A stretch of DNA of 33,156 nucleotides from Defluviitaleaceae bacterium. Lineage in GTDB: Bacteria; Bacillota; Clostridia; Lachnospirales; WQUN01. Position 1 is the first letter of the stretch, and each line of letters opens with the position of its first letter. Where the stretch lies: contig WQRX01000039.1 of assembly GCA_009786535.1 (NCBI GenBank), positions 1 to 33,156 of the forward strand, given 5' to 3'. The notes under the pieces were generated by a model. That model did no database searches and was not told the DNA's origin. It worked only from the letters and a program-made list of their open reading frames with translations. Shown here piece by piece: positions 1 through 8,113 of the stretch. The position numbers were made by a program, and so were the translations under genes.

Positions 1-178
1 ATTAACAAAAACCGTTTAAAACAAAGGGTTTTCGGGATATAAAAGGATTGAATGTCAAGCGATTTATTACTGTTGAGCAATTCAAATCCTCTCATCTCCG
101 TAGTAGTTATTATGAACGCCCTTGCAAAAGCGCAGGGGCGTTAGAGTAGTTGTGGCGTACAAAAAGGGAGGCACACAC
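1..178. other. Upstream region of the first gene, with a leader hairpin
   Basis: No gene is visible in these 178 bases. The part just before the first gene holds an inverted repeat: AACGCCC at 115-121 pairs with GGGCGTT at 136-142, with further partial TGC/GCA pairing inside. No U-run follows it, so it reads better as a leader hairpin or the decayed end of an upstream unit than as a terminator. The GGGAGG ribosome binding site of the first gene follows at about 165-170. No promoter with both boxes was convincing. Confidence 0.35.
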
Positions 179-571
179 ATGTTATTTTCAACGTATATGG
201 AATTTTTGGAAGGCACAGACCGCGAGGAAGAATTTTTCGCATCCCTTGCCGAGTTAAAAGACGGCTTTGCAGAGGCTTCTGCCCATGTGGATTTAACCAC
301 GTTGCCCTTCGTTGGGCGCATGTTTGCGGGCTTACTTTCTTTGGCGGAGGCGGAGAGTATTGCCGCCTTCAAGCAGACCTCGCATTACGAGTATTTTAAG
401 GATTGGAACGTGAAAGTAAATGGCGGCGCAGGCGTAGTAGGAATGCCCGGCTTCACCATGTGGCCCAGCGACGAGACCATGCGCTATTTCACAAAAATAG
501 TCATGACCGTAATGGGTATTATTGCCGCACTTTTGGTAATACGCATGATAAGAAAGTGGTGTAAGGGGTAG
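179..571 (+). CDS. Small protein with C-terminal membrane anchor, unknown function
   Basis: I do not recognise this 130-residue protein. The ATG at 179 is chosen over an in-frame ATG at 122 because GGGAGG lies about 8 bases before it, and because the upstream part overlaps the leader hairpin. The first ~35 residues are acidic (EGTDREEEFF) and probably helical. The middle has a glycine/alanine-rich patch (NGGAGVVGMPGF, about 81-92). One hydrophobic helix at about 106-123 is followed by a basic tail (RMIRKWCKG), which suggests a single-pass protein anchored by its C-terminus with most of it outside the bilayer. There is no signal peptide. It is followed after 6 bases by another small gene, and the pair ends at a strong hairpin, so the two probably form one transcript. 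Confidence 0.6.
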   Translation: MLFSTYMEFLEGTDREEEFFASLAELKDGFAEASAHVDLTTLPFVGRMFAGLLSLAEAESIAAFKQTSHYEYFKDWNVKVNGGAGVVGMPGFTMWPSDETMRYFTKIVMTVMGIIAALLVIRMIRKWCKG

Positions 572-577
572 CGAGCC

Positions 578-805
578 ATGGTTTTTAGCGTAGCGGGCTT
601 TAACAACGAGGCGAAAAAAGGCAAAGCCGCCGCCCACAATTACTGCCGTGTATGGCAGACAGAGCTAACAAAAACGGGTGCGGCAATAGTGGTAGAGCTT
701 ACTAAGAAGACGATAAGCCAAGCGGCTTATAACCTAAAACGCGCCGACTTGAATAAGCAGACAGAAGACTTAAATAAGTGCATAAAACTCGTGAATACGA
801 TGTAG
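578..805 (+). CDS. Small basic protein, unknown function
   Basis: This 75-residue, lysine-rich protein is not recognised. Its ATG lies 6 bases after the previous stop, with an AAGGGG ribosome binding site inside the end of the upstream gene, so the two are probably translated together. The second half is polar and predicted helical (LKRADLNKQTEDLNKCIKL), without membrane segments. It has one Cys near each end and no known motif. It could be a soluble partner of the membrane-anchored protein encoded just upstream. The terminator follows within 10 bases of the stop. Confidence 0.5.
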   Translation: MVFSVAGFNNEAKKGKAAAHNYCRVWQTELTKTGAAIVVELTKKTISQAAYNLKRADLNKQTEDLNKCIKLVNTM

Positions 806-812
806 CGAAACT

Positions 813-839
813 GGGGGCTGTTCAAAATGAACAGCCCCC
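813..839 (+). terminator. Strong hairpin terminator after the two-gene unit
   Basis: A perfect 12-bp stem (GGGGGCTGTTCA / TGAACAGCCCCC) with a 3-base AAA loop begins 7 bases after the stop at 805. The downstream tract is only moderately T-rich (TTCGCGTTATTTCGTTTT), so efficiency on the plus strand is uncertain. It may also block minus-strand readthrough from the thioesterase gene. Confidence 0.7.
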
Positions 840-949
840 TTCGCGTTATTTCGTTTTATCAACGGAACTCCGCGGCTCAAATTCATCAGTATGCGCCCAA
901 AACAGTTCAGCCAAACAAGTAGCATCATTTTCCGCTGTGAGCCTATAAA

Positions 950-1684
950 TCATAATAAGACAACCCGTGAAGAAAACACCTGTTTTGCAAGAAGTCCATT
1001 ATCCGTGTCAACTGCGCCTGTGATGTGGATGGTACTTTCTGATTTAGTGGCAACTATATTTATTTCATCACCCAACCGTGTTTCGGCGAGGTAATTGATG
1101 TGGAGTTGTTTCCACGGGGCTTCGCGGTTGGGCGCGTGGGCAGCATTATTAATCATATCACCATAGATTGCATTATTGGTGTGGGCGTTGGTGTCGATAT
1201 CGGCGAAGCGTATAATATGCGTGTGCGAAGAAAATGGGCGTGCATCGGCGAGGGGTTCAATTTTTTGGGGCGCGAACAACACGCCTTCGTCGCCGATGCC
1301 AACAAGGGTAACGGGCAACGCAGACGGACGCAGAATTTTCCGCTCGTTAATATCAAAAAGCAACCATAGGCTTGCCCATTCGATGAGTTTGTTTCCCGCT
1401 GTGTCCAGCATTTCACCTTTGCGGATAAACGTACCCCGTTCCAGTGCCGCTGGCCATGTGCGAATCCGCACTTCTTCGCCATAAGCGGGCAAGCGCGTAG
1501 CATCCGCGCTAAATCGTTGCAAAACAAAACTCATGCCGAGGGGCGAAAGCTGCGTAAAGCCAACCCCCAACACACCGGCATTAATATCCGCCGCATTATG
1601 AACCATGCGCAAAAACGCCGAGAATTTTAGCACACCATTCCCATCCAAATCATAATACGTAATCCGCTCCCGTTCATCATACAT
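950..1684 (-). CDS. Acyl-ACP thioesterase
   Basis: The protein has 244 residues and a two-hotdog-domain layout, close to the ~240-250 usual for bacterial acyl-ACP thioesterases. It should hydrolyse acyl-ACP to free fatty acid in the cytoplasm. The second hotdog domain carries the family motif DIDTNAHTNN (about residues 162-171), with the Asp, Asn and His expected at the active site (compare DxDxNxHVNN in plant FatA/FatB). The ATG at 1684 is preferred over a GTG at 1693: the AAGGGG ribosome binding site at 1694-1699 is correctly spaced for the ATG but abuts the GTG. The start follows the glnS stop by only a few bases, so the two are co-transcribed. Chain-length specificity cannot be read from sequence. 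Confidence 0.85.
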   Translation of the reverse strand: MYDERERITYYDLDGNGVLKFSAFLRMVHNAADINAGVLGVGFTQLSPLGMSFVLQRFSADATRLPAYGEEVRIRTWPAALERGTFIRKGEMLDTAGNKLIEWASLWLLFDINERKILRPSALPVTLVGIGDEGVLFAPQKIEPLADARPFSSHTHIIRFADIDTNAHTNNAIYGDMINNAAHAPNREAPWKQLHINYLAETRLGDEINIVATKSESTIHITGAVDTDNGLLAKQVFSSRVVLL

Positions 1685-1689
1685 CGTAA

Positions 1690-3345
1690 TCACCCCTTAT
1701 ATGAACTCTTTAGCCCCACCGTTCGGTTAAATGCCATTTTCCCGCCCGCTTCGGTGGCTTTTGCATCTAAACAGAAATAACCCTGCCGCATAAATTGGAA
1801 GCGTTCGTTTTCCTTCGCGCCGGCAAGGGAAGGCTCGGCAAGGGCGCCGTCCATAATGGTGAGCGAGTTGGGGTTAAAAGCTACGCCGCCTTCTGCATTT
1901 GGGTCGTCCAGCACCAGCGTTTCGTATAAACGGGCGGTGACGGGGCAGGCGTATTCCGCGCTCACCCAGTGCAAAATGCCCTTCACCTTGCGCGTTTCGC
2001 CCATTCCGCTTTTGGTATTGGGGTCATAGGTACAGCGGATAGCGGTGATATTGCCGCTGCCGTCTTTTTCCACACCCGTACAAAGGATAAGGTACGCGCC
2101 TTTTAAGCGCACTTCTTTATCGGGCGCTAAACGGAAGAATTTTTTTTCGGGTTCTTCCATAAAGTCACTGCGCTCGATGAAAATTTCCCGCGTAAAGGGA
2201 ACTTTTCGGCTGCCTGCGGCGGGGTCGTCAATATTGTACGGTATGTCCAGCATCTCTGTTTCGCCTTCCGGGAAGTTTTCGATTATCACCTTCACGGGGT
2301 CCAGTACCGCCATTACCAAGCGCGCCTCATTTTTTAAATGCTCGCGCACAAAATGCTCAAGCATGGCAAAATCTACGGTGCTTTGTGCCTTTGCCACCCC
2401 TGTTTGCCCCAAAAATTCCCGTATGGCCGCGGCGGGGTAGCCGCGGCGGCGCATTCCGCTAATGGTTACCAGACGGGGGTCGTCCCAGCCGTCAATTTTT
2501 CCTTCCGCCACCAGCTTGCGGATATGCCGTTTGCCCATCACCGTATTGGTAACGGCAAGGGAGGCAAACTCGATTTGCCGTGGCTTTACGGGGAAGCAGT
2601 CTAAATTATTTACATACCATTCGTAGATGGGGCGGTGGTCCTCAAATTCTACGTTGCACAGGGAGTGGGTAATGCCTTCGATGGCGTCCTCCAGCGGATG
2701 CGCAAAGTCGTACATGGGGTAAATGCACCACGCGTCCCCCGTATTGGAGTGGGTTTTGTGGGCGATACGATAAATAATGGGGTCGCGCATATTTAAGTTG
2801 GATGAAGCCATGTCAATTTTTGCGCGGAGTGTTTTTTCACCGTCCTTAAACTCCCCTGCTTTCATACGGGCAAACAAGTCCAAGTTCTCCTCAACCGTGC
2901 GTCCGCGGAAGGGGCTCTCCGTGCCTGCCTTATCTACACTGCCAAAGGTGGCGCGTACTTCTTCCGCGCTTAAATCGCACACAAAGGCAACACCTTGCTT
3001 AATCAGCGACACCGCGCATTCATAAAATTTGTCAAAATAATTGGATGCAAGCCGAACCTCACCGTCCCATTCGTACCCCAGCCAGCGAATTTCGTCTTGA
3101 ATGGCGTTTACATACGCAGCTTCTTCCTTCACGGGGTTTGTGTCGTCCATGCGCAACTTGCACGTTCCGCCGTAAATCTTAGCAAGCTCAAAGTTGATAT
3201 ACACCGCCTTGGCGTTGCCGATGTGCAAAAAGCCACCCGGCTCGGGCGGGAAGCGCGTGCGCAGGTCGCTTGTATGCCCTGCCAAGTCCTCTTTTATTGC
3301 TGTATGGATAAATGCACCCGTATTTAGTAGAATATGCTCTGTCAT
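1690..3345 (-). CDS. glnS: Glutaminyl-tRNA synthetase
   Basis: This class I enzyme of 551 residues charges tRNA-Gln directly with glutamine. Visible landmarks are RFPPEPGGFLHIGNAKA near residues 31-47, which contains the HIGH-type signature HIGN; the adjacent LRMDDTNP; the acceptor-binding-domain signature DFAHPLEDAIEGITHSLC; and TVMGKRHIRKLV, the KMSKS-equivalent loop, followed by GWDDPRLVTISGMRRRGY. The C-terminal half is the anticodon-binding beta-barrel pair. MGKR replaces the more common MSKR. A strong GGAGG precedes the ATG at 3345. Direct charging implies the organism need not rely only on the GatCAB transamidation route for Gln-tRNA, although gat genes may exist elsewhere. It is divergent from a GNAT gene and is followed directly by the thioesterase gene. 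Confidence 0.96.
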   Translation of the reverse strand: MTEHILLNTGAFIHTAIKEDLAGHTSDLRTRFPPEPGGFLHIGNAKAVYINFELAKIYGGTCKLRMDDTNPVKEEAAYVNAIQDEIRWLGYEWDGEVRLASNYFDKFYECAVSLIKQGVAFVCDLSAEEVRATFGSVDKAGTESPFRGRTVEENLDLFARMKAGEFKDGEKTLRAKIDMASSNLNMRDPIIYRIAHKTHSNTGDAWCIYPMYDFAHPLEDAIEGITHSLCNVEFEDHRPIYEWYVNNLDCFPVKPRQIEFASLAVTNTVMGKRHIRKLVAEGKIDGWDDPRLVTISGMRRRGYPAAAIREFLGQTGVAKAQSTVDFAMLEHFVREHLKNEARLVMAVLDPVKVIIENFPEGETEMLDIPYNIDDPAAGSRKVPFTREIFIERSDFMEEPEKKFFRLAPDKEVRLKGAYLILCTGVEKDGSGNITAIRCTYDPNTKSGMGETRKVKGILHWVSAEYACPVTARLYETLVLDDPNAEGGVAFNPNSLTIMDGALAEPSLAGAKENERFQFMRQGYFCLDAKATEAGGKMAFNRTVGLKSSYKG

Positions 3346-3425
3346 ATACGCCTCCGATAAAAAAGAATGATTCAGTTATACCTTATGAGGCTAAGAAGTG
3401 CAAGGTCAAAAAAAGGAGAGTCCCT

Positions 3426-3863
3426 ATGTTATCCCCTTACCGTAAAAAAGATTTTAACGCTTGTGTGAATTTATTTATCGCCGCGTTTAGCGCACCGCCC
3501 CTTTCCTATGACTTTTTAACGGAAGAAAAGGTGCGAAGGTACCTGCGGGATTTGATAAATACCCCCGGCTTTGCAGGATATATATATGAATTTGAAGGTG
3601 AAGCGGCGGCGTTTTGTTTTGGCAAAACAGAAGATTATTTTCATGCGCCGCAGTATGTAGTAAATGAACTTGCCGTACACCCTAATTTGCACGGTAAAGG
3701 CGTTGGACGCGCCGCCATGCAGGCGGTGGAAGCGGAGCTTGCCAAAACAGGGTATGTTGCCGTCGCGCTGGAAACATCAAAAATAATCCCAGCCTACTAT
3801 TTTTATCGTAAACTGGGATATGAAAATATTTCAGATAACGTAAGCCTTACAAAGCCTCTTTAA
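3426..3863 (+). CDS. GNAT-family N-acetyltransferase
   Basis: This 145-residue single-domain protein has the GNAT fold signature: a beta-4 strand and acetyl-CoA loop VNELAVHPNLHGKGVGRAAMQ (Q/RxxGxG/A motif GKGVGRA) and the late helix-strand IPAYYFYRKLGYENI. It should transfer an acetyl group from acetyl-CoA to an amine; the substrate is unknown. An ATG at 3312 would add 38 residues running across the glnS start and its upstream region. The ATG at 3426 is chosen because AAAAGGAGAG lies just before it. It converges with fliS and the two ends overlap by 4 bases. Confidence 0.85.
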   Translation: MLSPYRKKDFNACVNLFIAAFSAPPLSYDFLTEEKVRRYLRDLINTPGFAGYIYEFEGEAAAFCFGKTEDYFHAPQYVVNELAVHPNLHGKGVGRAAMQAVEAELAKTGYVAVALETSKIIPAYYFYRKLGYENISDNVSLTKPL

Positions 3864-4237
3864 CCCGCACGCGCTATTTTCATCGCTTCCTTCCATGTAT
3901 CACGCAGGGAACGAAACATGCCAAGCACTTCTTTTACGATGGTGGCATCTTTACGAATATTGGCAGAAACCATGCGGCGGTGCATATAATCGTACAGCGT
4001 ATTTAACTCGTTAGAAATGGGATACTTAAAATCTAACGTAATTTGAAATTCCCGTATAATATCCTGCACGCGCTGTATATGCTCGTTCGCTTTTACCGTG
4101 TCTTTTTTTTCTATGTCCGTAAGGGCTAAATTGCAAAATTTAATACCACCCTCGTATAGCATGAGCGTAAGCTCCTCCTTAGACGCGGTAAAAATCGAGT
4201 CTTCTTGCATTTTTGCATAAGGATTCGGTTTTATCAC
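3860..4237 (-). CDS. fliS: Flagellar secretion chaperone FliS
   Basis: At 125 residues this is a normal-length FliS, an all-helical cytosolic chaperone that binds the C-terminus of flagellin and prevents early polymerisation before export. The N-terminal NPYAKMQEDSIFTAS and LTLMLYEGGIKFCNLA match the family pattern NPYxxYQxxSxxTASPExLxxMLYxGAI closely. The middle holds HIQRVQDIIREF and the C-terminal part LRDTWKEA. The start is GTG at 4237; a later ATG would cut off the conserved NPY. A GAGGG precedes it inside the end of flaG, 6 bases upstream, so translation is probably coupled. No flagellin gene is in the window. Confidence 0.93.
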   Translation of the reverse strand: MIKPNPYAKMQEDSIFTASKEELTLMLYEGGIKFCNLALTDIEKKDTVKANEHIQRVQDIIREFQITLDFKYPISNELNTLYDYMHRRMVSANIRKDATIVKEVLGMFRSLRDTWKEAMKIARAG

Positions 4238-4243
4238 GCAGCT

Positions 4244-4642
4244 CTACCCTCTTCTGTCCATAAATAGACCTGCCATTTCCATCAAGCTTGCGTGCGCGTC
4301 CAAAACACGCTCGGGGGGGATTTCGCGTATCAGTTCACGCGTTTCGGTGTCGTACACCGCCACCATAATACGCCCTGTTGCCCTGTGCGTGTCAACAGAC
4401 ATATGCCGTTGGTGCGGCGCAAGGGATTGGTTTAGTGCCGTTACGGCACCCTCCAAACGCTGCTCCATGGCGCGCTCTTGCGGTTGTTGACCGTTTCCAT
4501 CTACACCATTCGCCACAGGTACGTAGGCAGGGGCACCCGCATCCATAGGCACGGCAACGGGGGTAGCATCTGCAACAACGGGTGTGGTTGCCGGCGTAGA
4601 AGGTGGGGGCGGCGCAGAGTAACCTACTCGATTAACATCCAT
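4244..4642 (-). CDS. flaG: FlaG family flagellar protein
   Basis: The C-terminal ~70 residues match FlaG: VAVYDTETRELIREIPPERVLD followed by a short helix ending MAGLFMDRRG (family pattern VxDxETGExIRQIPPExxL...GLLxDxxA). The first ~60 residues are a low-complexity Pro/Ala/Val stretch, longer and more proline-rich than in many relatives. FlaG proteins influence filament length and are commonly next to fliD, as here. AGGAGG precedes the ATG at 4642. It is separated from fliT by 102 bases that carry two tandem hairpins, which may set its level relative to fliD-fliT. Confidence 0.88.
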   Translation of the reverse strand: MDVNRVGYSAPPPPSTPATTPVVADATPVAVPMDAGAPAYVPVANGVDGNGQQPQERAMEQRLEGAVTALNQSLAPHQRHMSVDTHRATGRIMVAVYDTETRELIREIPPERVLDAHASLMEMAGLFMDRRG

Positions 4643-4665
4643 GTCAAATTCCTCCTCTTAGCGTA

Positions 4666-4735
4666 GTAAAAATCGCGGATTTTTTTGCGATTTTTACGGA
4701 GCGTTTTTTGCCGAAGGCAAAAATACCAACGCTCC
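4666..4735 (-). promoter_or_regulatory. Two tandem hairpins between fliT and flaG
   Basis: In the minus-strand transcript the first hairpin (4698-4735) has a GGAGCGTT/AACGCTCC outer stem and an inner TTTTTGCC/GGCAAAAA stem. The second follows directly (4666-4697): a perfect 11-bp stem, GTAAAAATCGC/GCGATTTTTAC. Neither has a clean U-run on the minus side, although the second stem ends in an AT-rich arm. They may be an intra-operon attenuator, an RNA processing or stability element, or a weak terminator. The AGGAGG of flaG lies about 15 bases further on. Confidence 0.55.
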
Positions 4736-4744
4736 TTACATTTT

Positions 4745-5134
4745 TCATTTTTTTGTATCTACATATGCGGCATCGTCATAATTGACATCCACATTGTATG
4801 CGGAATTAATTTGGCGGCCTTTTTTTATTTCTCTAATCGAACCGCGCAATTCGTCCTGCAATTGCGTGAAATACATCGTATGGGAACGGTCCATATCTGC
4901 AATGTCCGCAATGCATTTCTTTATTTCGGCAAATTCAGTGGAAGAAAGTATACCTGTATCCAGCGTAGAATGCAATGCCGTTAGCTCTTTCACTAACGGC
5001 TCGCGTGCATCGACCAATGCGATATAAGCGGCAATTTCCGCCTCTTCGTTCTCTTCTTCCCCTGTATAGTCCAATGCCGAAGTCATTTCATATAATCTGT
5101 CAACAAGCGCTTGTGCCTGTTCTAAAGTAGTCAT
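4745..5134 (-). CDS. fliT: FliT-like flagellar chaperone
   Basis: This 129-residue, mostly helical acidic protein sits directly behind fliD. The C-terminal pattern IREIKKGRQINSAYNVD... ending YVDTKK resembles the Bacillota FliT tail (KGxxxxxAYxxx...xxDKK). FliT proteins are export chaperones that bind FliD. The start is ATG at 5134, which shares one base with the fliD stop (TGATG), pointing to translational coupling; a TTG one codon upstream is less likely. Identification rests on position and the tail pattern, since FliT sequences diverge strongly. Confidence 0.7.
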   Translation of the reverse strand: MTTLEQAQALVDRLYEMTSALDYTGEEENEEAEIAAYIALVDAREPLVKELTALHSTLDTGILSSTEFAEIKKCIADIADMDRSHTMYFTQLQDELRGSIREIKKGRQINSAYNVDVNYDDAAYVDTKK

Positions 5135-8016
5135 CAACCGCCACCAAACATGAACAGTGCATCCATTTGTGAATGTGAACGCGACATAGCCTGTTCCATC
5201 ATGGAAAATTGGCGGAACAGTTGGTTTTCACGGCGGATTAAAAAGTCTTGCATTCTATCCATGCGGCGGTCATACGTGCGGATTTGTAAGGAAAGACGGT
5301 CTTGCTGCCATCTGTCATTACCCGCCATGCGAGTAAGTGCCGCATTGTCGTTTGCGGGGTTAGAGAAGCTATGAAGCAAATCGCCCAAACGGTGTGCAAG
5401 CCCTGTACGGTCACGTACTTCGGAAGCACTCATGCCTGCGGTATTTAAGGGGCGTTGGGCAAACATGCCTTCTACCAGTTCGGGTTGGCTATTGAGTACC
5501 GATTTTAAACGTTCTTCGTCGATACGCAGTAAACCCATATTACGACTACCCGCTTGACCGGGTACAGTACCATCGGAAGTGATGCCCAGTTGATGCAAGA
5601 ATACGCGGGAGCCGTCCTCCAGCAATACACCTTCGCTCATTTGGCGGCGCATTTGTGCTTGGATATTACGCAAGGTGCTATCGCGGTGCAGGAGACCTTT
5701 TTGTGCCTGCTCTTCCCAGCGTTCAATTTCGCGGTCGCTCATATCCCTGCGCTCTGCGTCTGTGAGCGGCTCAAAGAAAGAGCGCTGTCCGCCGGATGTA
5801 GTACGGGGGCGGTTCGTTGAATGCGCATTTTGCAGCATGAGCACCAATGCATTGTATTGTTCTACAAAGTTTTGCACCGCTTCCATAGCGCGTTCAACCG
5901 CTTGTTCGGTGTTACGGGTGGTATTTATTACAAACTCATCGCCTACGGCTGCGTTCGCGATGGATATGGTATGGTGGTTATACGTGAAAACGCCCGGACG
6001 TGCAGCGGTGGATTCCAGCCTTCTCGGCTCGCTGGATGCATCAGAATAAATGTAAATTGTTGCATTTTGCCCTTCTCTTGAACGGTCAACGCCTGCTTCA
6101 AGATTGCCGTCCAACCCCAGCGCCATTGCCATAAATCCAGCTTCGTCGTTGGTGATGTTAATTGATGCACCCGAGTTACGTGCGGTAAGGGAGAATACAC
6201 CATCCTGTAAGCGCATATCTACTCCCGCGCCCGAACGATTTATCGCATTCATTATATCATTTGCAGTGAAATTGGAATAAATATTAATGTTTGCGCCATT
6301 AATTGTGATTGTGCTTTGAAAGCGCTGGGTGTGAATGTGGTCAACGGTGTTAGATACCGCACCCTGCGGAGCAACAACTGCCCATGGGGTATCGTTGGGG
6401 TTGGGTGTGCCCGCACCAAAGAAATCTTCATGCGTTACTCGTTCAAACACGCCCGTTGCTAAATTTCGCTCTACAACAAAAGCAGTATCGTCAATATTGA
6501 CAAAATGAATGGTTTGTCCGCCTGCCCTAAATTGCATTACTTGGTGACCGTCGTAGGTCGCGTTTTGCGTTGTGGTTGTCGTGAACAAGTTGCCGTTAGC
6601 ATCTACTGCACGCCAACCATCGGGGGGATTATCACCCCAATTCGCCCATGGCATACCCGGGGGGTTAGTTGTATTCAACGGTGCACTTGACCCTGTGCGG
6701 ATTACATTGGTGGGAGCTTCTACAAAATGTTGGGTGTGACGGTACTCTGTATGCACATCGCGCACAGCAGATTCATTAATAATGCTTGGATTATCCGCAA
6801 GTGGTGTAAGTGTTAAATTTCCAGGTGTGCCTGTTAATTCACGATTTACTCCATTAATGGTAACAAACATAATATCTGTTCCGTTATGGTTAAAGGATTG
6901 CACTTGCAAGTCTTGGTTACCATTACGGAAGGTAAGGGGCGCTTCGCCCTGGAAAAAGCTTGCATTTGCTACCGCATCTGCTATAGCGGGGTCACTTTCG
7001 TCAATAATGGTTGTACCCACGGGTGCGCCGTCGGTGGGGTCTTGGCTGGTAAATGTGCCGTTTGCATTGCGCCATAATTCCATTGCACCTCCGGCCGTGT
7101 TAATAAAAAAGCGTTGGTTGCCGCCATCGTCGAAAGTTCTAATTTGTTCAAAATTTGTTCCATATTCAAAATATTCATTGCGTGGCACGGTTACGGGGGA
7201 TGCATTGTTTGCACCCACCATAATATTAAGCGTACGGTAACCCGAAGCGTTGTCTTCCGGGTCAACCAGCATACGTTCAAACCCGGTATCGGTACGCTGT
7301 AATTGATATTGTGTACCGCCCACATTAGCAAAATAAACTTCGCGGTTTTGATTACCAACGCGAATGGTTGCTGCTTGTACTTGAGCGCCTTCAAATAGTG
7401 CGCCGGAACCCGCAACAGCTTCCACTGTAGTACGTACGCCGCCACCCGTAACAGATGACCAGCCCTGGTGGGTAAGTGTCCAACCAGCTTCTCGCGCTTG
7501 CGTCAGTGAAATATTGGGCGTACGGGAATTAGTGACGATAGAGGGCGCACCTGTGTTGGGGTTAGCCGCCGGGGGAGCAGGGGTGAAACGCCCCATACTT
7601 GTTAATGTAGAGCTACCTGTTACGCCCGTTTGCTGATGCCCCCACACGGAAGCATTTTGCGCCTGTTGCCCAACCCTAACAGTAAATTGACCCGGGCGAG
7701 CATCAGAGGTACTGGTTACATTAATGCCGCCTGCAGTTGCACTGCCTTGAGGGGTTACTGTCGTGTCTATCGCGCGGAAAGAACTTGTACGGGCCACGTT
7801 CCAATTCCCCGTCGTACCTACTTGCAATTGTTCCTGACGGAACGTTTGCATAGTGGTTGCAAAACCCCTAAACTGCTCTTGCCGCCAGGTGGCTAGCTGC
7901 CTGCGGCGGGTAAGCCTATCCATACGCATAGATTCGGCGCGCATAAGTTGGGTTACGATGGTTTGGGTATCCATCCCCGAAGACATTCCTGTGAAACGAA
8001 TTTGATTACCAAACAT
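5134..8016 (-). CDS. fliD: Flagellar hook-associated protein 2 (filament cap) FliD, very long
   Basis: FliD forms the cap at the flagellar tip and helps flagellin subunits fold into the filament. The N-terminal region (residues 1-65: RFTGMSSGMDTQTIVTQLM, LATWRQEQFRGF) is a clear FliD_N match. The C-terminal region (from about 700: AVQNFVEQYNALV, then the final helix ending FRQFSMMEQAMS) is FliD_C. At 960 residues it is roughly twice the common 450-650. The extra length is a surface-exposed middle (about 115-560) rich in Asn, Thr and Gly, holding at least four degenerate repeats of a pattern like xxFxxIxGxxxxLxRxxxGxF. It is led by GGAGC and by a sigma-28 promoter about 75 bases upstream. It heads the fliD-fliT-flaG-fliS unit. 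Confidence 0.93.
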   Translation of the reverse strand: MFGNQIRFTGMSSGMDTQTIVTQLMRAESMRMDRLTRRRQLATWRQEQFRGFATTMQTFRQEQLQVGTTGNWNVARTSSFRAIDTTVTPQGSATAGGINVTSTSDARPGQFTVRVGQQAQNASVWGHQQTGVTGSSTLTSMGRFTPAPPAANPNTGAPSIVTNSRTPNISLTQAREAGWTLTHQGWSSVTGGGVRTTVEAVAGSGALFEGAQVQAATIRVGNQNREVYFANVGGTQYQLQRTDTGFERMLVDPEDNASGYRTLNIMVGANNASPVTVPRNEYFEYGTNFEQIRTFDDGGNQRFFINTAGGAMELWRNANGTFTSQDPTDGAPVGTTIIDESDPAIADAVANASFFQGEAPLTFRNGNQDLQVQSFNHNGTDIMFVTINGVNRELTGTPGNLTLTPLADNPSIINESAVRDVHTEYRHTQHFVEAPTNVIRTGSSAPLNTTNPPGMPWANWGDNPPDGWRAVDANGNLFTTTTTQNATYDGHQVMQFRAGGQTIHFVNIDDTAFVVERNLATGVFERVTHEDFFGAGTPNPNDTPWAVVAPQGAVSNTVDHIHTQRFQSTITINGANINIYSNFTANDIMNAINRSGAGVDMRLQDGVFSLTARNSGASINITNDEAGFMAMALGLDGNLEAGVDRSREGQNATIYIYSDASSEPRRLESTAARPGVFTYNHHTISIANAAVGDEFVINTTRNTEQAVERAMEAVQNFVEQYNALVLMLQNAHSTNRPRTTSGGQRSFFEPLTDAERRDMSDREIERWEEQAQKGLLHRDSTLRNIQAQMRRQMSEGVLLEDGSRVFLHQLGITSDGTVPGQAGSRNMGLLRIDEERLKSVLNSQPELVEGMFAQRPLNTAGMSASEVRDRTGLAHRLGDLLHSFSNPANDNAALTRMAGNDRWQQDRLSLQIRTYDRRMDRMQDFLIRRENQLFRQFSMMEQAMSRSHSQMDALFMFGGG

Positions 8017-8086
8017 GGCAAACGCTCCTTCAAATTATAAATATGTCACTTAGGGTAATTCGCAATATCAGACTATCTCAACTTGG

Positions 8087-8113
8087 TTATCGGCATTTTT
8101 TGCGTAGAATTTA
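8087..8113 (-). promoter_or_regulatory. Sigma-28 (FliA/SigD) promoter of fliD
   Basis: Read on the minus strand, this is TAAA (8110-8113), exactly 15 bases, then GCCGATAA (8087-8094). It matches the flagellar sigma-28 consensus TAAA-N15-GCCGATAA without a mismatch. It sits about 70 bases upstream of the fliD start, giving a leader of around 60 bases, and implies late-class control of the fliD operon. Its -35 box shares bases with the -35 box of the opposing mutS2 promoter. Confidence 0.88.

Noticed and set aside
60..104. tRNA-like 3' end (TTCAAATCC with a CTCTCATCTCC run)
   Set aside because: The T-loop-like sequence has no matching T-stem partner upstream (AGCAA against CCTCT), and no acceptor, D or anticodon arm could be drawn.
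1190..1203. Minus-strand GCCGATAT resembling a flagellar -10 box
   Set aside because: It is inside the thioesterase coding region, with no TAAA at the required spacing.
2045..2604. Long plus-strand ORFs opposite glnS
   Set aside because: They are shadows of a well-conserved synthetase gene with no ribosome binding site or recognisable domain.
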